Shown here piece after piece: positions 9,431 to 18,075 of a stretch of DNA of 64,000 nucleotides. The notes under the pieces were generated by a model that had not been told where the DNA came from, did not search any database, and was given only the letters and a program-made list of their open reading frames with translations. Source of the DNA: Virgibacillus sp. 7505 (GTDB lineage Bacteria; Bacillota; Bacilli; Bacillales; Amphibacillaceae); contig NZ_NPBF01000026.1 of NCBI RefSeq assembly GCF_002272135.1, positions 1-64,000 of the forward strand, written 5' to 3'. Position 1 is the first letter of the stretch. Every line of letters starts with the position of its first letter. The position numbers were made by a program, and so were the translations under genes.

Positions 9431-10615
9431 TTATTCTTCATTTACTTTATTGACCAAAGCTTCCTCCGCCATCTTAAACCCTTCAATAACAGTGTCTTCC
9501 TCAACCTCAATCATAATACAGCGTTTGTTATTGAAAACAACTTGCCGTACATAACGCAGATCTTCTGGGCTTATTGCGATATTGGCAACCTTCGTTTTGA
9601 TTTTAATGGATTTGGAATTGTACTTCGGCAATACACTGGTTGCCTTCATTTCATATTTCTCATCGTCAATAACCTTTTGATAAGCAGTTTCGACTTTTTC
9701 CGGGGTCACGTCTTCTACGCCGCTCATAGTCAGGACGCGCTGGATATCCTGTTTATCAAGCTTCGGTGCTTCATCTTCTTCATTTTCTTCTACTACACGA
9801 TTAATTTCCTCATATACACTAGCAAGGGCAGAGGTATTAAGCTGATCGCCAGTTATATCTTTGACTATCTCTTCAAAGACACTTTTATCATCTCTTGCGG
9901 TCATGATTTCTTCAGCATTTAAAACATCCTCGATAAATGCCGTGTCTGGCTCGAATGCTTTTGCTGTAGAGTAGAGCACATGATTCACATCAGCGGCGCT
10001 GTCGTTGAAGCATGGGAACAAGAATCCTGATAGCGGTGCTTGCAGATTGATAACAGGATTTACTGTGACATTGTATTTGAATTCTCTTTCCACATAATCA
10101 AATTCCAATTCTTTTTTCGGTTCCTGTGTCTTGTTAATACTGCACAGCAGGAAGGAGTGGGAGTACATTGTATCATTGGCGCTTTCCTCTGGATCATCAC
10201 CCTGGCGTTTCTGGGCTTTCAGGTATTCTGCCTTGATGAATGAGATGACCACATCATGCTCATACTGTCTGTCTTCTAGCATCTTAGCAACAAGCTTCAG
10301 CATGTCGTTCGTCCATTCTTCTACATCATTTGTTAGTAAGCCGCGGTGCAGGATGAATTGGCTGCTGTCCTCCACATCCCGTTTGAATTTCAGTTCAAAT
10401 AGTTTCTCATCAGGCTGACCTGCTAGTACTTTTTTGAAATTGCCCAAGAACAGCTCCTGTTGATCTTCATCCAGCATGCCAAACGGCATACTTTCGTGAT
10501 GATAGATGTCACTGGATTCTTTCATGATATATACATTGAAAATATCAGAGATTTTAAGTTTATCATTGCCTTTTTTAAATTGCCTGCGAATCGTTGCGAT
10601 GTCCTTTTTATTCAT
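9431..10615 (-). CDS. DUF4317 family protein
   Basis: 394 aa cytoplasmic protein with no signal or membrane segment. The opening MNKKDIATIRRQFKKGNDKL and the pattern SGFLFPCFNDSAADVNHVLY (about 205) match the DUF4317 family known from Firmicutes; no biochemical role is established to my knowledge. It is acidic, with an EENEEDE stretch near residue 275. Single gene with its own terminator. Confidence 0.85.
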   Translation of the reverse strand: MNKKDIATIRRQFKKGNDKLKISDIFNVYIMKESSDIYHHESMPFGMLDEDQQELFLGNFKKVLAGQPDEKLFELKFKRDVEDSSQFILHRGLLTNDVEEWTNDMLKLVAKMLEDRQYEHDVVISFIKAEYLKAQKRQGDDPEESANDTMYSHSFLLCSINKTQEPKKELEFDYVEREFKYNVTVNPVINLQAPLSGFLFPCFNDSAADVNHVLYSTAKAFEPDTAFIEDVLNAEEIMTARDDKSVFEEIVKDITGDQLNTSALASVYEEINRVVEENEEDEAPKLDKQDIQRVLTMSGVEDVTPEKVETAYQKVIDDEKYEMKATSVLPKYNSKSIKIKTKVANIAISPEDLRYVRQVVFNNKRCIMIEVEEDTVIEGFKMAEEALVNKVNEE

Positions 10616-10890
10616 ATCGTTTCCCGTTCCTTATTGATAGAGTGAAAAGCATGTTCACTTATTTTAACATAGAGATAGATTGCGAAACGGGACTTTTAAT
10701 GTAGGTTTTTGAAATAAATAAGATTAGAAGTTCAAGTAATGAGTATAAGGAGTTTCAAATGAAGCCAAATTCTAAGAGATGATTTGCTTCTAAACAAACG
10801 AGGAAAATCTAGTTTTATTTTTGTGAAAGAAATAGAGAGCTAAAAAATAGTATAGAATAATCTGCTATCATGGAAGCTTATTAAGTTAAA

Positions 10891-10913
10891 ACAGCCCATA
10901 TTAAATGGGCTGT
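10891..10913 (-). terminator. Terminator of sfnG-like gene
   Basis: Stem ACAGCCCAT/ATGGGCTGT spans the stop codon; the minus-strand sequence continues with TTTAACTT. Confidence 0.7.
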
Positions 10914-11983
10914 GTCACATCTTCCAGTGCTGCTTCTTTCTCACGTACAAGTGGAATGACTTCACGGCCGAAGCGCTCTAGATCTTCTTCGTAATGGAAG
11001 TGACCAGTTAGAACAAGATCGACACCAATTTGCTTCAGACGAATGATTTGCTCAGCCACTTGTTCTGCCGTACCTAACAGACCGGTTTTGAAACCGTCAT
11101 TATATTGAACAAGATCCTCATAGGAAGAGTCTGCCCACATGCCTTGCTTGCTTTGGGTTGCTTGACCAGCGTCCTTGACGGACGCACGAAAGCCTTCGAC
11201 TGCTTCCGTATCGGCATGGCTGACAATATCACGCAGCAGTGATACTGCTTCTTCTTCTGTGTCACGGACGATGGCGAAGCCGTTTACAGCGAACTTTACA
11301 TCACGGCCTTGTTTGGCTGCACGGGCTTTCACGTCTTGGATTTGCTGCTGTAAGCCTTCGAGTGTATTGCCGTTCATGAAATAATAATTGGAAACACGAG
11401 CAGCCATGTCACGAGCTACATCGGAATTGCCGCCTTGGAATATAGGAATCTGCTTTTCTGGTTTTGGTTTTAAAGGGGCGTCTGATAGCCTGTAAAAGTC
11501 TCCTCGATAGGTAGCTTGTTCTTCCTCCCACAACGCCCGGAGCACACGGATGAACTCTTCGGAACGACGGTAGCGTTCATCATGATCGAGCCAATGCTCA
11601 CCGTAGCTGATGAATTCTTGTTTGAACCAGCCGCTGACGACATTGACAGCGGCGCGACCTCCGCTAATATGGTCCAGTGTAGCGAGCATTTTGGCGTAGA
11701 CGCCTGGATGCCAAAGACCTGGGTGGACTGCCGATATTAAGTTTAATTTTTCGGTGACGCTTGCTAGGGCAGAGGCGAGGGTTATTGCTTCAAGCTGTTT
11801 ATCAGCGCCGTAGCTTGCGATAAAACGTGTTTGCAGAAGGGCATATTCAAAGCCGTTCTGCTCAGCGATTTGCGCGTAGCGTTTATTCGCTGCAAAACTC
11901 CAGTCCGTTTTCTGCGGCAGCTTGGATATGACTAGCCCGCCGCTCACATTCGGTACCCAATAAGCAAATTTCACTTTTGTCAT
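10901..11983 (-). CDS. sfnG: Dimethylsulfone monooxygenase SfnG-like (FMN-dependent)
   Basis: 360 aa luciferase-like monooxygenase. The beginning KVKFAYWVPNVSGGLVIS, the segment VNVVSGWFKQEFISYGEHWLDHDERYRRSEEF (key residues V, G, W, D, R; about 135-165) and IFQGGNSDVARDMAA (about 200) fit the SfnG group, which oxidises dimethylsulfone to methanesulfinate with reduced FMN. A SAM riboswitch lies in the leader, which fits a role in sulfur supply when methionine/SAM is short. No flavin reductase gene is adjacent, so reduced flavin must come from elsewhere. Other LLM-family alkanesulfonate monooxygenases are the alternative. Confidence 0.85.
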   Translation of the reverse strand: MTKVKFAYWVPNVSGGLVISKLPQKTDWSFAANKRYAQIAEQNGFEYALLQTRFIASYGADKQLEAITLASALASVTEKLNLISAVHPGLWHPGVYAKMLATLDHISGGRAAVNVVSGWFKQEFISYGEHWLDHDERYRRSEEFIRVLRALWEEEQATYRGDFYRLSDAPLKPKPEKQIPIFQGGNSDVARDMAARVSNYYFMNGNTLEGLQQQIQDVKARAAKQGRDVKFAVNGFAIVRDTEEEAVSLLRDIVSHADTEAVEGFRASVKDAGQATQSKQGMWADSSYEDLVQYNDGFKTGLLGTAEQVAEQIIRLKQIGVDLVLTGHFHYEEDLERFGREVIPLVREKEAALEDVTQPI

Positions 11984-12020
11984 GCTTTACCCTCCAGCAG
12001 CTCACTTATCAAGAGTGTAC

Positions 12021-12186
12021 GAAAACAGCCCTTCTCCATAAAAGAGAAGGGCTGCGGGTATGTAACTACCATCCGTTCACGCTTCTCATCTTCAGGATGT
12101 AATATCCTTCTGAAATTGGCACCGTGCTAGTAACAGTCGGTTGCCGAGGCTTCACTGGGTCAGTCCCTCCGCCTCTCTTGATAAGA
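12021..12186 (-). promoter_or_regulatory. SAM-I riboswitch (S-box) upstream of sfnG
   Basis: Read on the minus strand. The aptamer (12186 down to about 12081) opens with CTTATCAAGAG, then GGCGGAGGGACTGACCC, GTGAAGCC, CGGCAACC and GGTGCCAATT, and closes with GATGAGAAG. These are the conserved S-box blocks. A terminator follows: stem CAGCCCTTCTC/GAGAAGGGCTG (12026-12054) then TTTTC. SAM binding should therefore stop transcription before sfnG. Confidence 0.95.
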
Positions 12187-12203
12187 AAACTATTTTTTTA
12201 GTG

Positions 12204-12232
12204 ATTGTAAACAAATTATTCAGACTTGTCAA
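12204..12232 (-). promoter_or_regulatory. SigA promoter of S-box/sfnG transcript
   Basis: TTGACA (12227-12232), 17-bp spacer, TACAAT (12204-12209) on the minus strand; starts the riboswitch RNA a few bases before the aptamer. Confidence 0.85.
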
Positions 12233-12314
12233 CCTATTTTGTGCAATTGCTGGATTGTTCTGTTAAGCTGGAGGTAGAAAGACACTTTTGCTTTGTATTA
12301 GAGGAGGATAACCA

Positions 12315-14057
12315 ATGAAAAAAATCATTAACCGACCTGAGGATGTTGTCCTGGAGATGTGTCACGGATTGGTATTGGCTCACCCGGAACTCGAATTATT
12401 GAAGAAGTATAAAGTGATCAAAAGAAAACAGCCGCAAACAGATAAAGTTACCTTGATCAGCGGCGGTGGCAGTGGGCATGAGCCGTCCCATGCAGGCTTT
12501 GTCGGAGAAGGTATGCTGGATGCAGCGGTTTGTGGCGATATGTTTGCTTCTCCTTCTCAAATACAAGTGTATCAAGCTATCAAGGAGACGGCAGGAGAGA
12601 AAGGTACACTTCTTATTATCAAGAATTACAGCGGGGATATTATGAACTTCAAGAACGCGGCCCACCTCGCTAAGGAAGATGGGCTGGAAGTGGATTATGT
12701 GAAGGTAGATGATGATATCGCAGTGGAGGATAGTCTGTATACAGTTGGAAGACGTGGTGTTGCTGGAGTGGTACTTGTACATAAAGTCGCTGGAGCAGCT
12801 GCGGCTGAAGGGCGTGACTTACAGCAGGTAAAAGCGGTAGCGGAAAAAGCTGTCTCTCGGACACGCAGTATCGGTGTGGCCTTGACATCCTGCACATTGC
12901 CAGGAGGTGAACCGACCTTCAAGCTTGCAGAGGATGAAATGGAGTATGGCGTCGGGATCCATGGGGAACCTGGTATCCGACGGGAAAAGGTTCTATCAGC
13001 TGACGAATTAGCCAAACGGATGGTCGAGGATCTGCTGAAGGAAGGACAGCCAGAGGAAGATGCAGCTTTATTGATTAACGGATTTGGCGGGACACCATTA
13101 CAGGAATTGTATCTGTTCAATCAATCGGTCAATCGTGAACTGGCTGAACGGAATATAAAGGTAAACCGGATATTCGTAGGAAACTATATGACCAGCATTG
13201 ATATGGCAGGTGTTTCCGTTACAATCATGTCACTGGATGATGAGCTGCGTACACTGCTTTCCAGCCAGTCTGATACACCGGCCTTCAAGATTGATGGACC
13301 TGTGGAGCAGCCAGCATTTTCTGATTTCAAAGAAATAGCAGATAATACCGATGTATCCTACCAAGTAGAAACGGATAATTCATATGCAATAGTAAAAGAG
13401 GACTCTATCACACTGGAAAACATCATCTATTTAGTGGATAAGATGAGTGAGATTATCATTGAAAATGAAGCTGCCTTCAACAAGCTGGATACACATGCTG
13501 GAGATGGGGATTTCGGTAATAGTGTGGCAAAAGGCTTCCGTCAATTGAAACGGGAATGGAAACATATTCTCGATGAAGACAACCTTACGATTGGCAGCTT
13601 CCTTGATGCCTCTTCCATGGTGATCATGGAGCATTGCGGTGGTGCTTCAGGTCCAATATGGGGTGGCGCATTCCGTGCTGCCGGAAAAGCAGCTGGTGAG
13701 AGGAAAGAGCTCACTGTAACAGAATTCGCAGATATCCTGCAGCGTGTCGTAACGGCAATCCAGGATATTGGAGAACGCTCCTTTGGCCGCGGAGCTGAGG
13801 TCGGGGATAAGACATTGATTGATGCACTCGCACCATGTGCGGATAGCTGGAAGCAGAGTGCTGCAGCTAATGAAGATGTGAAGACAGCCTTCAAAAAAGG
13901 CGCAGAGGCTGCTGTTACTGGTGCGGAGAAGACGAAGGAAATCGTTGCACGGATGGGTCGTGCTGGAACGGTAGGAGAGCGCAGTCTTGGTTATCCGGAT
14001 GCTGGAGCGCATGCACTGGGGGTCATTTTTACTAAATTAGCTGCTGCATTGAAATAA
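12315..14057 (+). CDS. Dihydroxyacetone kinase, fused DhaK-DhaL
   Basis: 580 aa ATP-dependent enzyme joining both halves in one chain. The DhaK part (1 to about 325) has GGGSGHEPSHAGFVG (about 50) and the substrate-binding His in IHGEPG (about 215). The DhaL ATP part (about 370-580) has DTHAGDGDFG, GGASGPIWGG, VGDKTLIDAL and the ending AGTVGERSLGYPDAGAHAL. It makes dihydroxyacetone phosphate from dihydroxyacetone for glycolysis. GAGGAGGA precedes the ATG. Monocistronic; no glycerol dehydrogenase gene is nearby. Confidence 0.93.
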   Translation: MKKIINRPEDVVLEMCHGLVLAHPELELLKKYKVIKRKQPQTDKVTLISGGGSGHEPSHAGFVGEGMLDAAVCGDMFASPSQIQVYQAIKETAGEKGTLLIIKNYSGDIMNFKNAAHLAKEDGLEVDYVKVDDDIAVEDSLYTVGRRGVAGVVLVHKVAGAAAAEGRDLQQVKAVAEKAVSRTRSIGVALTSCTLPGGEPTFKLAEDEMEYGVGIHGEPGIRREKVLSADELAKRMVEDLLKEGQPEEDAALLINGFGGTPLQELYLFNQSVNRELAERNIKVNRIFVGNYMTSIDMAGVSVTIMSLDDELRTLLSSQSDTPAFKIDGPVEQPAFSDFKEIADNTDVSYQVETDNSYAIVKEDSITLENIIYLVDKMSEIIIENEAAFNKLDTHAGDGDFGNSVAKGFRQLKREWKHILDEDNLTIGSFLDASSMVIMEHCGGASGPIWGGAFRAAGKAAGERKELTVTEFADILQRVVTAIQDIGERSFGRGAEVGDKTLIDALAPCADSWKQSAAANEDVKTAFKKGAEAAVTGAEKTKEIVARMGRAGTVGERSLGYPDAGAHALGVIFTKLAAALK

Positions 14058-14271
14058 TCCTATGCAGCAGAGAGTGAGTTTCCTAGATTAGTTCAGGTTT
14101 TGGGTTGCTTTGGTTAGTAAGTAGTATATCTTTGTCAAAAACCTTGTAAAGGGAAGGTGACAAAAGCTATCTTTTCCCGACAAACTAGGTCTTTCTTTCC
14201 CAATCCAGATAGACAGGAATCTGACAGAAAATCATAGAATTCTACTTTAAATCTATTTAAGGAGGATTCAT

Positions 14272-15075
14272 ATGAAAAAGAAATCGATTCTTGCTGGAGC
14301 TCTGCTTATCACGTCCTTATTATCAGTCCCTTCTGTATCGTTAGCTGACGAAGTGCATGATCATGGGCATAACCATGAAACAGTCGGTTTTGACCATATT
14401 GGAGACAAGCTCCCTAAAGCAGGGGATTTCAAAGACTTGGAGTCTGCACCGTCTATTGAGCAATCAACGGATGTAGTCGAGTTTAACAGTAAAGGAAAAG
14501 AAGTGGAAAAACACCGGACAGAAAGTAATACAGGCGGATTTAGTATAGCGGATACAGGCAGCCAAAAGGTGACAGTCCTGGCTGTTGCCGATGAAGAATA
14601 TCGAGCTGCTTATCCAGATTGGCAGCAAAGGATTATTTCAATTGTGGAACAAGCAGACAATGCTTTCAACCGTGATCATGATGTGGACTACGTCGTCGAG
14701 GCTGTTGGACAATGGTCGTCCAGCGGATCAAATAGCTCTGCTTTGCTGCAGGACTTACAGCGTGACTGGGATGGACGCGGGTATGATTTTGTTGCTGGTT
14801 TTACAAGAGACAGCCGATTTGATGCAGGTGGTATTGCATATGTTTATAGCGGAGCACCTTCCGGAAGTGCGATTAGTGTAAACCTTGATCAAGGAACAAG
14901 AAATACTGCATACGCAGCACAGCATGAATTTACGCATAACTATGGCATCGGTCACGATGCGCAGGGAAGCGGAATCCGCTGCATCATGAACTATGATTAT
15001 TCATACACAGTAGACTACTGGGATGAAGGTCATGATCGTGTGCTGTCACAAAATAAATTCTGGTACGGATCTTAA
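14272..15075 (+). CDS. Secreted zinc metalloprotease (metzincin, M84-like)
   Basis: 267 aa. Signal peptide at residues 1-25 (cleavage near SLA-DE). A His-rich propeptide (HDHGHNHE) follows. The catalytic motif HEFTHNYGIGHD (about 225) is the metzincin HExxHxxGxxHD, and CIMNYDYS (about 245) supplies the Met-turn. Size and layout resemble the Bacillus MpriBi-type proteases of family M84; this is by motif only. AAGGAGG precedes the ATG. Likely an extracellular endopeptidase; monocistronic with a strong terminator. Confidence 0.82.
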   Translation: MKKKSILAGALLITSLLSVPSVSLADEVHDHGHNHETVGFDHIGDKLPKAGDFKDLESAPSIEQSTDVVEFNSKGKEVEKHRTESNTGGFSIADTGSQKVTVLAVADEEYRAAYPDWQQRIISIVEQADNAFNRDHDVDYVVEAVGQWSSSGSNSSALLQDLQRDWDGRGYDFVAGFTRDSRFDAGGIAYVYSGAPSGSAISVNLDQGTRNTAYAAQHEFTHNYGIGHDAQGSGIRCIMNYDYSYTVDYWDEGHDRVLSQNKFWYGS

Positions 15076-15083
15076 GAAAAGCG

Positions 15084-15107
15084 GCGGCCGATATGGCCGC
15101 TTTTTTT
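15084..15107 (+). terminator. Terminator after metalloprotease gene
   Basis: GC-only stem GCGGCC/GGCCGC with loop GATAT followed by seven T. Confidence 0.9.
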
Positions 15108-15113
15108 ATTTTC

Positions 15114-15128
15114 TATTTTCAGAAAATA
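15114..15128. promoter_or_regulatory. CodY-box candidate
   Basis: TATTTTCAGAAAATA matches the CodY consensus AATTTTCWGAAAATT at 13 of 15 positions. It lies 70 bp upstream of the VOC gene, so it would place the following four-gene cluster under nutrient (GTP/branched-chain amino acid) control. Candidate from sequence only. Confidence 0.45.
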
Positions 15129-15197
15129 CTTTCAATCTTTTTTTATGATGGATTTTTTGTTATATATTGGTAGTGGGGCGAGGGAGGAGCGGAACTA

Positions 15198-15680
15198 ATG
15201 ATAGAATGTTTGTACGAAGCACAACTCCCAGTTAGTAATCTGCAAAAATCTATTACATTTTATCAGGGGTTAGGTATAGAGCTATCACATATTCATGAAG
15301 ATAGGCTAGCTTTCTTTTGGATTAAAAAGGACCGTAGCTGGCTTGGTCTCTGGGAATCGGATAAAGCGGAGCTTGTCTATCATCCATCCATAAGACATGT
15401 CGCATTTCAAGTGAGTTTAGAAAATCTAAAAGGTGCATCCGGATGGTTAAGAGATAGAGGCTATCAGCCGAGAGAGGCTTTCGGTTTTGGGCCTCATGAA
15501 CCTTTTGTGATGGCGCATGATGGAATGGCACATGCTAAGATTCATTTCAATGATCCAGATGGAAACAGTCTGGAGCTGATTACGAAGATAGGCAACCCAA
15601 ACAATGTCACTTCCAGGATGTATTTGAGTGAATGGGAGAAAGAGAACGCTAATAAGCAGAGTAGGGATAGAAGTTTGTGA
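15198..15680 (+). CDS. VOC family (glyoxalase/bleomycin-resistance fold) protein
   Basis: 160 aa with two beta-alpha-beta-beta-beta modules. Metal-ligand positions typical of the vicinal-oxygen-chelate fold are His in IRHVAFQV (about 66) and Glu in DPDGNSLELITK (about 126). GAGGGAGGAG precedes the ATG. The following nitronate monooxygenase ATG is only 16 bp away. Could be a lyase, dioxygenase or drug-binding protein; substrate unknown. Confidence 0.82.
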   Translation: MIECLYEAQLPVSNLQKSITFYQGLGIELSHIHEDRLAFFWIKKDRSWLGLWESDKAELVYHPSIRHVAFQVSLENLKGASGWLRDRGYQPREAFGFGPHEPFVMAHDGMAHAKIHFNDPDGNSLELITKIGNPNNVTSRMYLSEWEKENANKQSRDRSL

Positions 15681-15696
15681 AGGGAGAAATCAGAGA

Positions 15697-16752
15697 ATGG
15701 CAAATCGTTTATTTGAAGCCTTATCTATTACTCATCCAATTATTCAGGCACCTATGGCGGGAGGAATAACAACAGCAGAATTAGTGATAGCTGTATCTGA
15801 AGCGGGCGGATTAGGGATGATTGGTGCTGGTTATCTAAATGCGGAAAGTACGCGGCATCAAATACGGGAAGTGAAAGCTAGTACAGACAAGCCCTTTGGT
15901 ATCAATTTGTTTGTACCGAGTCCTTACAAAGAAGAAAAGGACGCAATTGCCAGGGCGCAACAATCACTAAAGCCCTTCTTAGATAAACTAGGCTCAACTA
16001 GAATGGGAAGTGGATTCATATCTTATGAACAGACCATAGAAATCTATCATAAACAGGTGGATGTTATCATTGAAGAAAAGGTCCCCGTTTGCTCATTCAC
16101 ATTTGGTATGCCTTCATCTGTAGTAATCAACTCTTTAAAGCAAGCGGGCACATTCATTATTGGCACAGCAACTACTCTGTCAGAGGCGTTAGCAATCGAG
16201 GCCGCTGGAATGGATGCGGTTGTCCTTCAGGGGAGTGAGGCAGGAGGCCATCGCGGCAACTTCTTAGCTGGAGTGGAACAAAGCATGATTGGACTGATGG
16301 CTCTCATACCCCAAACTGTCGATCAAGTGAATATCCCAGTCATTGCAGCAGGAGGTATAATGGACCGTCGCGGTGTTCGTGCGGCTCGCTGTTTAGGCGC
16401 ACAAGCAGCGCAGCTCGGCACCGCATTTTTAACATGTAAAGAAAGCGGTGCAAACCCCTTACATAAGCAAGCAATTCTGGAGGGGCAGCAAGAAGACAAG
16501 ACAACATTAACGAAAGCTTTCTCTGGCAAGGCGGCCAGAGGCATCGAAAATGATTTCATCCGTGAAATACGGGAAGTTGAGACGGAACTGCCGGAATTTC
16601 CTATCCAGAATACATTGACAAAGCCTATTCGATCCGCTGCTGCACAAAACAATGATAGAAACATGATGTCCTTATGGTGCGGGCAAAACCCAAATTTAGC
16701 AGAGCCTATCACTGCTAAGGAACTGGTGCATAAACTAGTAGACGAGGAATGA
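15697..16752 (+). CDS. Nitronate monooxygenase (NPD/FabK-like flavoprotein)
   Basis: 351 aa; ATG at 15697 follows AAGGGAG. TIM-barrel FMN enzyme with the N-terminal signature HPIIQAPMAGGITTAELV (about 11-28), the catalytic-His region GSEAGGHRG (about 177) and the FMN phosphate site IPVIAAGGIMD (about 213). Members oxidise propionate-3-nitronate or other nitroalkanes; some related proteins are enoyl-ACP reductases II. The lack of an adjacent fatty-acid locus favours nitronate monooxygenase. Second gene of the VOC cluster. Confidence 0.87.
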   Translation: MANRLFEALSITHPIIQAPMAGGITTAELVIAVSEAGGLGMIGAGYLNAESTRHQIREVKASTDKPFGINLFVPSPYKEEKDAIARAQQSLKPFLDKLGSTRMGSGFISYEQTIEIYHKQVDVIIEEKVPVCSFTFGMPSSVVINSLKQAGTFIIGTATTLSEALAIEAAGMDAVVLQGSEAGGHRGNFLAGVEQSMIGLMALIPQTVDQVNIPVIAAGGIMDRRGVRAARCLGAQAAQLGTAFLTCKESGANPLHKQAILEGQQEDKTTLTKAFSGKAARGIENDFIREIREVETELPEFPIQNTLTKPIRSAAAQNNDRNMMSLWCGQNPNLAEPITAKELVHKLVDEE

Positions 16753-16782
16753 AATACGATAACGGGATAATAGGTGATAGTC

Positions 16783-17397
16783 TTGGAAAAATGGCTCGAA
16801 TGGGCAAGAAGAATACAGGCGATTTCCCAGGCAGGACTGCATTTCTCTAAAGATGTATTCGACCAAGAGAGATACGCGGAACTGCAGCAGCTCAGTGCGG
16901 AGATTATCGCAAACTACACAGGCCAGCCGGAAGATGAGATCGGGGAAGTTCTTGCTGCTGAAAAAGGGTATCCGACACCAAAGCTGGATATCCGAGGAGT
17001 TGTGTTTCAGGATGGAAAGCTGCTGTTGGTGAAGGAGAAGATGGATGAACGCTGGTCGCTGCCAGGCGGTTTTTGTGAGGTTGGGCTATCGGCCAGTGAG
17101 AATGCTGTGAAGGAAATCAAAGAGGAGTCGGGGTACGATGTTGTACCTAAGAAGCTTTTAGCGGTGCTTGATTCGGATAAGCATACCGACAAGCCGCAAA
17201 TGTTCCATTACTACAAGATTTTCCTGCAATGCGAGCTTGTCGGCGGAGGAGCACAGGAAAGTGTGGAGACGAGTGAAATAGGCTTTTTTGGTGAATCGGA
17301 GCTGCCGCCATTGTCGTTGAAAAGAAATACAGAAGCTCAAATCAAGATGCTGTTCGAAGCTCTGCGCAATCCGAGGAAAGAGAGTGTATTTGATTAA
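16783..17397 (+). CDS. NUDIX hydrolase with N-terminal helical domain
   Basis: 204 aa from a TTG at 16783 (reads MEKWLEWARRIQAISQAGL, the usual start of this group); a GTG at 16774 would add three residues. The NUDIX helix (about 98-120) reads GGFCEVGLSASENAVKEIKE with ESG following: the EE metal ligands are kept while the first Glu and the Arg of the classical box are Leu and Lys. Related members hydrolyse ADP-ribose-type or other nucleoside-diphosphate compounds. It abuts the phosphatase gene. Confidence 0.85.
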   Translation: MEKWLEWARRIQAISQAGLHFSKDVFDQERYAELQQLSAEIIANYTGQPEDEIGEVLAAEKGYPTPKLDIRGVVFQDGKLLLVKEKMDERWSLPGGFCEVGLSASENAVKEIKEESGYDVVPKKLLAVLDSDKHTDKPQMFHYYKIFLQCELVGGGAQESVETSEIGFFGESELPPLSLKRNTEAQIKMLFEALRNPRKESVFD

Positions 17398-17448
17398 GTG
17401 AATTCTGCCCTGGAGCTGATAAGTTATTTAAAGATTGGAGGTGCAAAC

Positions 17449-18042
17449 ATAACTACTATAATTTATTTGGTTAGACATGGTGAATCGCCTAAGCAAGGTA
17501 ATGAAAGAACAAGAGGTTTGACTGAAAAAGGAAAGCAGGATGCTTTAAAAATTGCCGAATCTTTAAAGGACGAAGGGATAGAGGTCTTTGCTTCAAGTCC
17601 TTACACGCGTGCAGTTGAAACAATCCGAGGCTTGGCAGAACATGCGGGAAAAGAAGTAGATGAAATCGAAGATCTGCGGGAGCGCGTCTTTGTTTCCGGT
17701 GATGCGCGGATTTCTGATAAGGAGCTATTACCTTTGTTGAAGAAATCTTTTGCTGATCCAAACTTCTGTTTACCAGGAGGCGAGTCGAATGCTGCTTGTC
17801 AAAAGAGGGCTATAGCAGTATTGGAGGATTTATTGAAAACCTATCAGGGATCTAAAATAGCGATAGGCACACATGGTGCTGTTATGACCTTGATGATGGG
17901 GTATTATGACAGTCAGTATGGTTTGGATTTCTTATTACAATCGTCTAAGCCGGATTTATATAGGATGGAGTTCAATGGTTATAAACTGACAGGGGTAGAA
18001 AGATTATGGATGAATCCATGGGAGAATGGTTATAGTACATAA
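17449..18042 (+). CDS. Histidine phosphatase family protein (probable ATA start)
   Basis: 197 aa if it starts at ATA 17449, where TGGAGGT (17436-17442) sits six bases upstream and the protein then reads TTIIYLVRHGE, the family's normal N-terminus. The alternative GTG at 17398 adds 17 residues and has no well-placed Shine-Dalgarno. The RHG catalytic motif is at about residue 8, and IGTHGAVM (about 142) holds the second catalytic His. It probably removes phosphate from a small metabolite (phosphoglycerate-mutase-like fold). Last gene of the cluster, before a shared terminator. Confidence 0.82.
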   Translation: MTTIIYLVRHGESPKQGNERTRGLTEKGKQDALKIAESLKDEGIEVFASSPYTRAVETIRGLAEHAGKEVDEIEDLRERVFVSGDARISDKELLPLLKKSFADPNFCLPGGESNAACQKRAIAVLEDLLKTYQGSKIAIGTHGAVMTLMMGYYDSQYGLDFLLQSSKPDLYRMEFNGYKLTGVERLWMNPWENGYST

Positions 18043-18044
18043 AA

Positions 18045-18068
18045 AGCAACCTGCCAACGCAGGTTGCT
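18045..18068. terminator. Bidirectional terminator
   Basis: 10-bp stem AGCAACCTGC/GCAGGTTGCT. On the minus strand a TTTTTATG run follows, ending the ABC-importer operon; on the plus strand it ends the phosphatase cluster. Confidence 0.85.
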
Positions 18069-18075
18069 ATTCAAT

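Noticed and set aside
9542-9922. 126-codon ORF antisense to the DUF4317 gene
   Set aside because: Shadow of a well-supported gene; very Phe/Ile-rich artefact composition.
12004-12018. CTTATCAAGAG on the plus strand, like the first S-box block
   Set aside because: Only this motif occurs; no following aptamer blocks on the plus strand. The real S-box is on the minus strand.
12396-12782. 128-codon ORF antisense to dihydroxyacetone kinase
   Set aside because: Shadow frame without ribosome site; kinase domains fully explain the region.
16783-17397. NUDIX box substitutions (Leu for Glu, Lys for Arg) as sign of an inactive enzyme
   Set aside because: The metal-binding EE pair is intact and, as far as I recall, this subfamily often shows these changes.
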